Positions 23,886-30,510 of a DNA stretch of 35,842 nucleotides are shown here, in pieces. The first letter of the stretch is position 1, and every line of letters begins with the position of its first letter. The notes under the pieces are model-generated. The model made no database searches and had not been told where the DNA came from. It saw only the letters and a list, made by a program, of their open reading frames with translations. The position numbers and the translations under genes are program-made. Source of the stretch: Planctomycetaceae bacterium (GTDB lineage: Bacteria > Planctomycetota > Planctomycetia > Pirellulales > UBA1268); assembly GCA_902629495.1 (NCBI GenBank), contig CACORA010000020.1:1-35842 (forward strand), written 5' to 3'.

Positions 23886-24761
23886 CTAGAATGCCCTCCG
23901 CCACTGTTCAAAATCAGTCTGGACAGTCGTCCATTCGCTGAAAAAAAGATGTCCGGCATTCGGATACGTCTGCAGCTGTGAGCCTGCAATCGCCTTACTT
24001 AGGCCAACCGCTTCAGCGTAGGGTACCACCGGATCAGATTCACCCGCCGCAATCCATGTTGGAACTGTTATCGCTGATAGATGGTCTGTTATGTCGAGCG
24101 TGGGAAGCGCAGCAAGAAACCATGTCAGAGCATCTGCGTCATGTTTTCTGAATTCCTGATACATAGTCGATGAGGTAGCATGTGGAATACGCGTCGCAGC
24201 TTTTTGGTCTGCCGTAAAGAAACCCAACATGAGGTAATACAGGCGTGGCCAGGCAGCGCTGAGTTGGATCCCTCTTTTCATCACCATTGATCCAAGAGAA
24301 ACTCCCGACAGCCAAATGAGCCAACGCATCATGTCTGCAACCTGTCTTCCGCAGGAAAAACCAGCAAGACTCGCGATTGCTCTCACGCGCTCGGGATAAC
24401 AAATAGCATGATTTATTGCCATGAACCCACCGGTTGACCAGCCGGCCGTAATCACAGGTTGGCTTCCAATGAGTTCACCTAATGCCTCTTCATAAAGAAA
24501 TCCAATCTCTGATGGGTTGAGTGCAGGTTGACCTTCTGGGAATTGCCAGGTGCCGGGGAAATGCCCGGGCAGACTGAAGGAGATCCAGGACTCAGCCGAT
24601 GGATCAACAAACAATTCTGAAGCAATGCTGGTTGAAGACAGCACGCCATGAAAGAATACAACTGGTGTCTGATTGCTGTCTTCTTGCAAGTGAACGTCTG
24701 CGCCAATGATATGACCATTGATCGGGAGATGGACTCGGCGGATAGCAGGCGGAACTTGCAA
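23886..24761 (-). CDS. Alpha/beta hydrolase
   Basis: A 291-residue alpha/beta-hydrolase. The oxyanion region is VVFFHGVLSST, the nucleophile elbow GWSTGG (Ser), and the acid and His are likely in AAGESDPVVPY and NAGHLFFSE. It has a lid region with Trp/Leu-rich helices (MMRWLIWLSGVSLGSMVMK), consistent with a hydrophobic substrate or membrane contact. No signal peptide. It opens with a TTG codon at 24761: an in-frame stop lies two codons upstream and no ATG or GTG follows before conserved strands, so the rare start is the best reading, with GAGTGA 5 nt before it. It is followed 1 nt later by the extended SDR and diverges from the classical SDR by 31 bp. Confidence 0.87.
   Translation of the reverse strand: MQVPPAIRRVHLPINGHIIGADVHLQEDSNQTPVVFFHGVLSSTSIASELFVDPSAESWISFSLPGHFPGTWQFPEGQPALNPSEIGFLYEEALGELIGSQPVITAGWSTGGFMAINHAICYPERVRAIASLAGFSCGRQVADMMRWLIWLSGVSLGSMVMKRGIQLSAAWPRLYYLMLGFFTADQKAATRIPHATSSTMYQEFRKHDADALTWFLAALPTLDITDHLSAITVPTWIAAGESDPVVPYAEAVGLSKAIAGSQLQTYPNAGHLFFSEWTTVQTDFEQWRRAF
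23894..23899 (-). promoter_or_regulatory. Ribosome binding site fixing the SDR start at 23884
   Basis: On the minus strand GGAGGG lies 9 nt before the ATG at 23884, inside the last codons of the hydrolase gene. It supports the short reading of the epimerase-like protein. Confidence 0.7.
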
Positions 24762-24792
24762 TATTCACTCAGACTCATTGTGATATGACAAC

Positions 24793-25584
24793 ATGATTTC
24801 GAAAAAGTTCTGGAATGGCAAATCCGTTTTCATCACAGGCGGCTCCAACGGCATCGGTCGAGCAATGGCGATGTCGGCTGCCGCAGTTGGAGCCCGTGTT
24901 GGGCTTATCGCCCGTTCCGAGCCATCACTCAATGGTGTCATGGCTGACATCCGTTCAGCGGGTGGTATTGTAGAGAAAGTCTCTTGTGACGTGACCGATC
25001 TGCAGGCACTCCACCTCGCCGTACAAGAGCTCGAACAACACCTCGGCACGGTGGACGTGGCTATTGCCTGCGCAGGGATTCATCGCGTTACATGGCCTCT
25101 GGATGCGCAGCGATCGCACGATGTCATGGATGTGAATGTGAATGGGACAGTGAATTTCTTTTCGGCCGTCATGCCAGGAATGCTCAAACGGCGTTCTGGA
25201 TATCTGTGTGGTGTTGCGAGTCTGGCATCACTGGTTGGTCTCAAAAAAAATGCTGCATATGCTGCCAGCAAGGCTGCTGTAGTCATGTTTTTGGAAAGTC
25301 TTCGTATCGATTGTCGTCGGCATGGCATTTCCGTCACCACCGCATGTCCAGGATATGTAGATACGCGAATGATTACCCCAGAAGAACGTGCCTCCGGGAT
25401 AGCAATTCCAGCTGATCAGGCTGCTGCCAAGATCCTTGATGCCATTGAAAAGAAATATCCCGAAGTGTGGTTTCCACGTTGGACCGCTTTTCAGGCTGGC
25501 CTGCTGCGGCTCCTCCCACCGTGGCTTCGAGACGCTGTTGTCACCCGGCTCCCTCCTATGGAAGAGGCACCACTACGTGAGTGA
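24793..25584 (+). CDS. Classical SDR, 3-ketosphinganine-reductase-like candidate
   Basis: A 263-residue classical short-chain dehydrogenase. The cofactor loop is TGGSNGIGRAMA (15-26); the NxG segment is IACAGIH; the catalytic set is Ser in CGVASLASL with YAASK (YxxxK). The Arg in LIARSE after the second strand suits NADPH. The C-terminus is long and hydrophobic (AFQAGLLRLLPPWLRDAVV), as in membrane-associated lipid SDRs such as 3-ketodihydrosphingosine reductases. It converges with the alpha-oxoamine synthase gene with a 12-bp overlap, and that pairing is what suggests reduction of a 3-oxo amine product. From sequence alone it could be another acyl or steroid-type reductase. Confidence 0.87.
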   Translation: MISKKFWNGKSVFITGGSNGIGRAMAMSAAAVGARVGLIARSEPSLNGVMADIRSAGGIVEKVSCDVTDLQALHLAVQELEQHLGTVDVAIACAGIHRVTWPLDAQRSHDVMDVNVNGTVNFFSAVMPGMLKRRSGYLCGVASLASLVGLKKNAAYAASKAAVVMFLESLRIDCRRHGISVTTACPGYVDTRMITPEERASGIAIPADQAAAKILDAIEKKYPEVWFPRWTAFQAGLLRLLPPWLRDAVVTRLPPMEEAPLRE

Positions 25585-26916
25585 GGTTACGGAGTCCGGT
25601 TTAGACTGGCGTGAAATCCTTAGCTCTCTTGTGACGTCGTCGAGTGCGTTGAGTAGCCCATCAATCGCATCATATGAATGATTGGCATTTACTTGGATTC
25701 GAAGGAGTCCTCCATTGATGGGGACAGCTGGATAGGTAGCCGATTGAACATAAAAACCCCTCTCAAAGAGCTTTTTGCCTGCATCAAAAGTCTTTTCAAT
25801 ATCGCCCACCACGACTGACACAATGGCCGCATCCCCACAGTGGTAGGACAGGCCAAGTGCATCAAGTCCGAGACGCACCCGTTGAATTCGTTCACGAAGT
25901 GACTTGAGGATCATTTCATATTCAGGCGACATGAAAATATCACAGACGGCACAAATGGCAGCCAAATAGGGCGGCGGGACAGGCCCACCAAAAATAAACG
26001 TGCTCGAACGAATTTTTAGAATGGTCTTCAAGTCCGGTGTACATGTGACAAATCCACCGAGACACGAAAAGGCCTTTGAGAGCGATCCAACCATGAGAAT
26101 ATTACTGAGGGACCCGAGCGCTTGATAGGCAGCCCCACGCCCTTGTGGTCCAACGACGCCTGTACCATGGGCGTCATCAACATAAAGGATTCCACCATGC
26201 CCACGGACAGTTGCATCAAGGTCGACAAGATGTGGTGATTTTCCAGACATGCTGTAGACGCCATCAATGGCCATAACGGCAGCCTTTGCATCAATACGCT
26301 GAAGCAGATCAGAAACACATTTCGCTGTCGGTGTTATCACCTCTTCGAGGCGTGCGCCACCAGCTGCTGCGAGTCGGGCACCCTGATGAACACTATCGTG
26401 CGATTCTCTATCCACAACCAGAACATCGCCCTTGCCAGCAATGGCAGGAAGGACCCCTATGTTTGTAAGTGTGACACTTGGAAAAATAAATGTATCTGTT
26501 ACCCCAAGCCATTGAGCCAGTTTGGCTTCAGCCTCATCCGTAAGCCGAGGGCTTGAAAATGCTCGAGACGCTCCATTGTGCGATCCCCACTCTGGAAGGG
26601 CGTCTTGAATGGCTGCGTGAACACGTGGATCACGATCGAGACCCAAGAAGCTGTCTGATCCAAAATTCCAGAATGACTGACCTCCGTACGTTGCTCTTCG
26701 ATCATCTGTCATGTCCTCAAGCCCAATGTCCTTGAGGTGCCGACCATCGTTTGCTTCGAGAAAAGAGAGTGCCAATCGCGTAACCTTATGATCCGACAAC
26801 CGCTCGACAAGCGGGTCCAACCCCTCCCCAGTCGATGACCCATTACTATCATGTCGAGAGCCGCCCATAAGGCGTTGCATCAACTTGCGAACAGAAATTT
26901 GACCAGCCGTCGCCAT
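25573..26916 (-). CDS. Alpha-oxoamine synthase (serine palmitoyltransferase / KBL / AONS family)
   Basis: A 447-residue fold-type I PLP enzyme. The PLP lysine is K281 in GSLSKAFSCLGGF. The cofactor Asp and His are in YVDDAHGTGVVGPQGRG (D248, H250), with the aromatic/ring region GSHNGASRAFSS (111-122) and the active-site loop IDGVYSMSGKSP. Known reaction of the family: decarboxylative condensation of an amino acid (serine, glycine, alanine, cysteate) with an acyl thioester. The absence of biotin genes and the SDR neighbours favour a sphingoid-base-like role over biotin synthesis; that is inference. Start chosen at ATG 26916. The frame extends to a TTG at 27036, but those 40 residues are not family-like. 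The N-terminal 40-60 residues are longer than in AONS. Confidence 0.88.
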   Translation of the reverse strand: MATAGQISVRKLMQRLMGGSRHDSNGSSTGEGLDPLVERLSDHKVTRLALSFLEANDGRHLKDIGLEDMTDDRRATYGGQSFWNFGSDSFLGLDRDPRVHAAIQDALPEWGSHNGASRAFSSPRLTDEAEAKLAQWLGVTDTFIFPSVTLTNIGVLPAIAGKGDVLVVDRESHDSVHQGARLAAAGGARLEEVITPTAKCVSDLLQRIDAKAAVMAIDGVYSMSGKSPHLVDLDATVRGHGGILYVDDAHGTGVVGPQGRGAAYQALGSLSNILMVGSLSKAFSCLGGFVTCTPDLKTILKIRSSTFIFGGPVPPPYLAAICAVCDIFMSPEYEMILKSLRERIQRVRLGLDALGLSYHCGDAAIVSVVVGDIEKTFDAGKKLFERGFYVQSATYPAVPINGGLLRIQVNANHSYDAIDGLLNALDDVTRELRISRQSKPDSVTSLT

Positions 26917-27084
26917 ACACGTTGTTCCCAACCAGAGTGTTTCATACGGTGAGTAGAAAAATACCAGACACGACATAGTTTTGACCACCATGTAGGAGGG
27001 AGTTTTCTTTTTGAGAGATGGAGGACGTCCACACAATTCTTGAAAAACTGGTTAGACTCGACTGAAATACCCAAAAAGTTCTGG

Positions 27085-28077
27085 ATGGAGCATCCAATGC
27101 CACAACAGACAGACGGACAAGGTCCTATATTTTTATCCTCGACTGACTTTGAATTGCCGAAGCACATCCCTGATGGCATGGAAAAGTACACCAACTTCTC
27201 TACCATGGCCAAAGGTGGGTCAGCCATCCTGCAAACCTGTTTTGATCAAATCACAGGCAGGACCGTTGTAATGAAAACCTTGTTGCGGCAGTACCTCATG
27301 GACAGGCAGGAAAATAGGCGTTTACTGCGAGAAGCACGGATTACGGCGCAGTTGCAGCACCCAAATACTGTCCCCGTGTATGAAATCGGAAATGATCTCA
27401 GGAAGGGAATCTACTTCACCATGAAGCGTATTTCTGGTGAAAACTTTTATGAGATTCTAAGACGAGCGTCACGAGGCCCTCAGGATGCCGTTAGCTATCC
27501 GCTCAAACGAAGAATTGAAATCCTGACATCAGCCGGGCTCGCACTGATGTATGCACACACTCGCGGCGTGATTCATCGTGATGTAAAGCCTGAAAATATA
27601 TGGGTTGGAAATTTTGGTGAGGTTATTTTGCTTGACTGGGGAGTCGCAAAAGTCTGGGGACAGCGTGACGATACTCCGGAGTCTGAACGAAATGTGGAAA
27701 GTGGACGGTTTCAAGCCATTACGATGACCGGTGATCGTCCAGGTACGCCCCTCTACATGTCACCCGAACAGATTTCCGGGAATAGACAAACCGTTGATGA
27801 GCGAACCGATATATTCAGCATGGGCGTGGCATTGTATGAGGCAACGTGTTTTTCCGAGCCGTTTCGTGGTCGTGTCATTCAGGAAACATTTGAAAACATT
27901 CTTAACACAACGCCACCCCTTCCATCTGAGGTACAGACACATGAGCCAGTGCCGCCTGCCCTTGATGATATTATCATGAAGGCGATCGCTAAAAAGCCGT
28001 CCCAACGGTTTCAGACAATGCGTCAGATGATTGACGCCCTTCGCACAATTCACTTTGCCACGTCTGATGAGACATAA
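27085..28077 (+). CDS. Soluble Ser/Thr protein kinase (DWG type)
   Basis: A 330-residue protein that is essentially one Hanks-type kinase domain. The ATP lysine is K64 (VVMKTL), the catalytic loop HRDVKPEN at 164-171, the metal motif D184-W-G186 in place of DFG (a variant common in planctomycete kinases), and the activation-segment end PLYMSPEQ, then DIFSMGVALYEA. The glycine loop is degenerate (AKGGSAIL). No membrane segment, PASTA or other sensor domain is present, so it is cytosolic and its input unknown. The in-frame TTG at 27040 is unlikely. ATG 27085 is used, but ATG 27097 has GGAG 6 nt upstream and may be the true start. It diverges from the oxoamine synthase and could regulate it. Confidence 0.9.
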   Translation: MEHPMPQQTDGQGPIFLSSTDFELPKHIPDGMEKYTNFSTMAKGGSAILQTCFDQITGRTVVMKTLLRQYLMDRQENRRLLREARITAQLQHPNTVPVYEIGNDLRKGIYFTMKRISGENFYEILRRASRGPQDAVSYPLKRRIEILTSAGLALMYAHTRGVIHRDVKPENIWVGNFGEVILLDWGVAKVWGQRDDTPESERNVESGRFQAITMTGDRPGTPLYMSPEQISGNRQTVDERTDIFSMGVALYEATCFSEPFRGRVIQETFENILNTTPPLPSEVQTHEPVPPALDDIIMKAIAKKPSQRFQTMRQMIDALRTIHFATSDET

Positions 28078-28082
28078 TCAAA

Positions 28083-28114
28083 GGACTCCTCCCAGGCGTG
28101 CCTGAGAGGAGTCC
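28083..28114. terminator. Bidirectional terminator-like hairpin
   Basis: An inverted repeat lies exactly between the convergent kinase and glutamine synthetase genes. GGACTCCT (28083-28090) pairs with AGGAGTCC (28107-28114), extended inward by one more pair, one C-A mismatch and CAGG/CCTG around a CGTG loop. The T tract is short on both strands, so the shape is clear but the strength of termination is not. Confidence 0.72.
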
Positions 28115-28143
28115 ATGTCAAAACTGATTTATCAAAAACGCAT

Positions 28144-29172
28144 TCAGACGGCTGCTGTGGCAACTGCTTCCTTGACCGTTTTCACGATCGCTGCAGCAAC
28201 CTTATACGGGTCTGCATTCGAAGCAGGACGTCGATCTTCAAGACGACCTTTCCAGCCATCTTCAATCGTTCCGACAGGAATACGTATGGAAGCACCACGA
28301 TCAGAAACGCCAAAGCTGAATTCGGAAATGCTTTGAGTCTCATGCTGACCGGTGAGCCGTTGATCGTTGTCCGCCCCATAGACGTTAATATGACGATCAA
28401 TCACCCCTCCAAATCCCTCACAGATTTTCGTGAAGACATCTTTGTCCCCACACGTTCTCATGAGTTCATTAGAAAAGTTTGCGTGCATGCCTGAGCCGTT
28501 CCAATCCAACTTGCCAAGTGGCTTTGGATGCCATTCGATGGCCAAACCATACTTTTCACCAATCCGTTCAATCAAATAGCGAGCGACCCATACCTCGTCA
28601 CCGGCACGCTTTGCGCCCTTGGCAAAGACTTGAAATTCCCACTGTCCAGCGGCAACCTCTGCATTAATACCTTCGACATTGATCCCTGCGTCAAGGCACG
28701 CGTCCAGGTGCTCTTCAACACATGCACGGCCATGGGCATTTTGGGCACCAACCGAACAATAGTAAGGACCCTGTGGACCGGGAAACCCGCCTGCAGGAAA
28801 ACCTGGAGGGTTGTGATTCTCCGTGCACCACAGGAAGTATTCCTGCTCAAATCCAAACCAAAAGTCACCATCGTCGTCATCGATGGAAGCACGTGCATTG
28901 CTTTCGTGCGGTGTGCCATCTGCATTCAAGACCTCAGTCATGACGAGATAGGCATTGACTCGACCGGGGTCAGGAAAAATGGCGACAGGCTTGAGAAGGC
29001 AATCAGAATCACTTCCCGATGCCTGCTCGGTACTACTTCCATCAAAAGACCACATTGGGCAGTCTTCGAGTTTTCCACCAAAATTATTCTCTATACGCGT
29101 CTTCGATCTCAAGCTCTGTGTGGGCTTGTACCCGTCGAGCCAAATGTACTCCAACTTCGTCTTCGTGCTCAT
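28144..29172 (-). CDS. glnII: Glutamine synthetase type II (eukaryotic-like)
   Basis: A 342-residue glutamine synthetase of the short GSII class (GSI is about 470, GSIII about 700). Signatures: YIWLDGYKPTQSLRSKTR at the N-terminus, WSFDGSSTEQASGSDSD, FGFEQEYFLW (metal ligands), INAEVAAGQWEFQ, NGSGMHANFSN and DRGASIRIPVG. Reaction: glutamate + ammonia + ATP to glutamine, in the cytosol. GSII lacks the GSI adenylylation site, so control is expected at transcription, which fits the sigma-54 promoter found upstream. The ATG at 29172 has AAGGATGAG upstream. The neighbours on the right include a gamma-glutamylcyclotransferase-like gene and a glutamate/dicarboxylate-type symporter. Confidence 0.96.
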   Translation of the reverse strand: MSTKTKLEYIWLDGYKPTQSLRSKTRIENNFGGKLEDCPMWSFDGSSTEQASGSDSDCLLKPVAIFPDPGRVNAYLVMTEVLNADGTPHESNARASIDDDDGDFWFGFEQEYFLWCTENHNPPGFPAGGFPGPQGPYYCSVGAQNAHGRACVEEHLDACLDAGINVEGINAEVAAGQWEFQVFAKGAKRAGDEVWVARYLIERIGEKYGLAIEWHPKPLGKLDWNGSGMHANFSNELMRTCGDKDVFTKICEGFGGVIDRHINVYGADNDQRLTGQHETQSISEFSFGVSDRGASIRIPVGTIEDGWKGRLEDRRPASNADPYKVAAAIVKTVKEAVATAAV

Positions 29173-29220
29173 GACTGAAGCTCATCCTTATCTACGAGGA
29201 AAAATGAAATGCACACGGGG

Positions 29221-29276
29221 CCTGTTGACCGACAGGACTCCGCGACTTCGACCTACGGGGTTCTCAAGGCTGAGAA
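29221..29276 (-). repeat. Two small hairpins in the glnII leader
   Basis: CCTGT/ACAGG (29221-29236, 6-nt loop) and TTCTCA/TGAGAA (29261-29276, 4-nt loop) both lie between the sigma-54 promoter and the glnII start. They match no riboswitch I recognise, including the cyanobacterial glnA motif. The repeats are visible; a regulatory role is a guess. Confidence 0.4.
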
Positions 29277-29330
29277 ACTCCGGTAGCCGCCTTATCGTTG
29301 TCTGCAGGGCTTCAGGCTTTGTACCATTTC

Positions 29331-29346
29331 AGCAAACGGTGTGCCA
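29331..29346 (-). promoter_or_regulatory. Sigma-54 (RpoN) promoter of glnII
   Basis: Read on the minus strand, TGGCAC-ACCGT-TTGCT is an exact match to the -24/-12 consensus TGGCAC-N5-TTGCW. TGGCAC is at 29341-29346 and TTGCT at 29331-29335. Transcription should begin near 29320, giving a leader of about 150 nt before the ATG at 29172. Sigma-54 control through NtrC is the classic mode for nitrogen assimilation genes. A run of seven G on the same strand sits just upstream. Confidence 0.85.
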
Positions 29347-29571
29347 CTTCCCCCCCAAGAAATACGGGAAGCATGCACGCTATGGAAAATCGGGCATTTT
29401 GATCATCACCCACAGATGCTGAGCCATGATTCTGAGCACTGCCGTCAGCGTTCTGCTTGAAAAATGAGCACCGTAATTGGGATGGCCGTAGTCACCATTC
29501 GCTTTCGACACACAAATCCTTTCCAAACATGTGACATGCGTATACAAAACTGGCTTTGCGAAGGGCGATAT

Positions 29572-29880
29572 ATGACTGATGTCAACGATCAAAAGCTGGA
29601 GACCCTTTGGTTGATTGTAAAATCGCTCTATCGGGCCAGTGTTGTTGGATTCTTAATATTGATAGCATTCCTTCCGTTTCTGTTCATGACAGATTTTACG
29701 TATGCCTATCACAATTCCATCATCCCAATGGACCGACCAACCTACAATGCAACCATGTTCTATCTCTATGCAGAAATGAAGATTTTCATCATCGTCTTCT
29801 TATTCCTTCCGGCCGTTGGCCTCCATTGGACACTTGCAAAGCAACGTCGTACATCCCGAACGAACAACGTGTCGTCATAA
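29572..29880 (+). CDS. Small two-helix membrane protein (DUF6868-like)
   Basis: A 102-residue protein with two membrane segments: SVVGFLILIAFLPFLFM (about residues 23-39) and IFIIVFLFLPAVGLHWTL (about 71-88). Between them is an aromatic loop (DFTYAYHNSIIPMDRPTYNATMF). The order of a Y-x-x-H loop, a Y-x-x-x-K before helix two and a P-x-x-x-L inside it resembles DUF6868 proteins, which have no known function; this match is from memory. The ATG at 29572 is preferred because AAGGG lies 6 nt upstream. An earlier ATG at 29464 would add 36 residues with no family resemblance. It is followed by the convergent cyclotransferase gene. Confidence 0.65.
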   Translation: MTDVNDQKLETLWLIVKSLYRASVVGFLILIAFLPFLFMTDFTYAYHNSIIPMDRPTYNATMFYLYAEMKIFIIVFLFLPAVGLHWTLAKQRRTSRTNNVSS

Positions 29881-29932
29881 CAGTCTCAAGCAAACCAGAA
29901 TCTTTCTGCGGCTACGATGGACATCTGGCCTA

Positions 29933-30328
29933 TCACGACTGCTTTTTCCATACCCAGTAGTCCCCACCAGGTATTGCTCGGGCTTTAACAAGCGAACCAC
30001 AATAATAGTAGACCCATGACATAACTGTTTTTCCCGAGTGAAGGGTCGCAAGAGTAGTTACCCTTGAATAGAGAGGTGGGTCAAGGCAACACCCTTCATA
30101 CTCGTCAACCAATTTGAGCATACCATGGCTTGGTAACCATAAGACATCACCAGCCACAACGCCTGGACCAGGTGTCACTCCTGGGTACTGGATCAAATCG
30201 TAGAGCACGCCAGAGATTGTCGCTGGCCCAACCAATCGAAACTCTTTCGTGATTTTTTGTTGCTCAGATCCGGCAAGGCATGGCCTGAGCGTGCCATAGA
30301 CAAAAAGATACTGAGGTGTCTTTTCCAT
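29933..30328 (-). CDS. Gamma-glutamylcyclotransferase-like (AIG2/GGCT fold) protein
   Basis: A 131-residue protein with the family's opening strand and substrate loop LFVYGTLRP at residues 8-16 and the catalytic Glu region LVDEYEGC near 80-87. A short C-terminal strand (VMSWVYYY) completes the barrel. Known members release 5-oxoproline from gamma-glutamyl amines or peptides, but many bacterial members are uncharacterised. Position beside glutamine synthetase and a glutamate/dicarboxylate-type symporter suits a gamma-glutamyl role without proving it. The ATG at 30328 is chosen because the upstream in-frame residues to 30406 are not family-like; no strong ribosome site is present. Confidence 0.85.
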   Translation of the reverse strand: MEKTPQYLFVYGTLRPCLAGSEQQKITKEFRLVGPATISGVLYDLIQYPGVTPGPGVVAGDVLWLPSHGMLKLVDEYEGCCLDPPLYSRVTTLATLHSGKTVMSWVYYYCGSLVKARAIPGGDYWVWKKQS

Positions 30329-30510
30329 ACAGCGTGTTGCTTTCGTGTCAGATAAATGACGGTTTCTGAGATATTTTATCACAGTTTCTATAGTGGCTCG
30401 GATCACCTTGCACTGGCCGCTGTTGCAGAAATGAGTCTGATTCGCGACGCTCTAGAGTTTTTGAAGCCTCTGCACGGTTCCCATCCCTTTCGTTGTGAAG
30501 GAAAACCCTC

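Larger units (their letters stand above)
29173..29571. other. Intergenic region: glnII promoter and leader
   Basis: About 400 bp between the divergent glnII and small membrane protein genes, with no credible gene. Toward glnII it holds a sigma-54 promoter and a leader of about 150 nt with two small inverted repeats. The half toward 29571 shows only a ribosome site (AAGGG, 29561-29565) for the small membrane protein; I see no convincing promoter boxes for that gene. Confidence 0.6.

Noticed and set aside
23885..23989. N-terminal extension of the extended SDR into the hydrolase gene
   Set aside because: It would precede the cofactor-binding strand by 35 unrelated residues read inside the hydrolase gene; a strong GGAGGG site marks the ATG at 23884 instead.
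22913..24761. OleB-OleD type olefin synthesis pair (alpha/beta hydrolase next to extended SDR)
   Set aside because: OleB-type enzymes use Asp as nucleophile, whereas this hydrolase has Ser in GWSTGG, and there is no thiolase (OleA) or AMP-ligase (OleC) gene in the window.
26917..27036. N-terminal extension of the oxoamine synthase to a TTG at 27036
   Set aside because: The 40 added residues do not resemble the family, there is no ribosome site, and the region is needed as a divergent promoter with the kinase gene.
28528..29178. 216-codon plus-strand reading frame opposite glutamine synthetase
   Set aside because: It lies almost wholly antisense to a strongly conserved enzyme, has no domain resemblance and no ribosome site; it is a shadow of the GSII codons.
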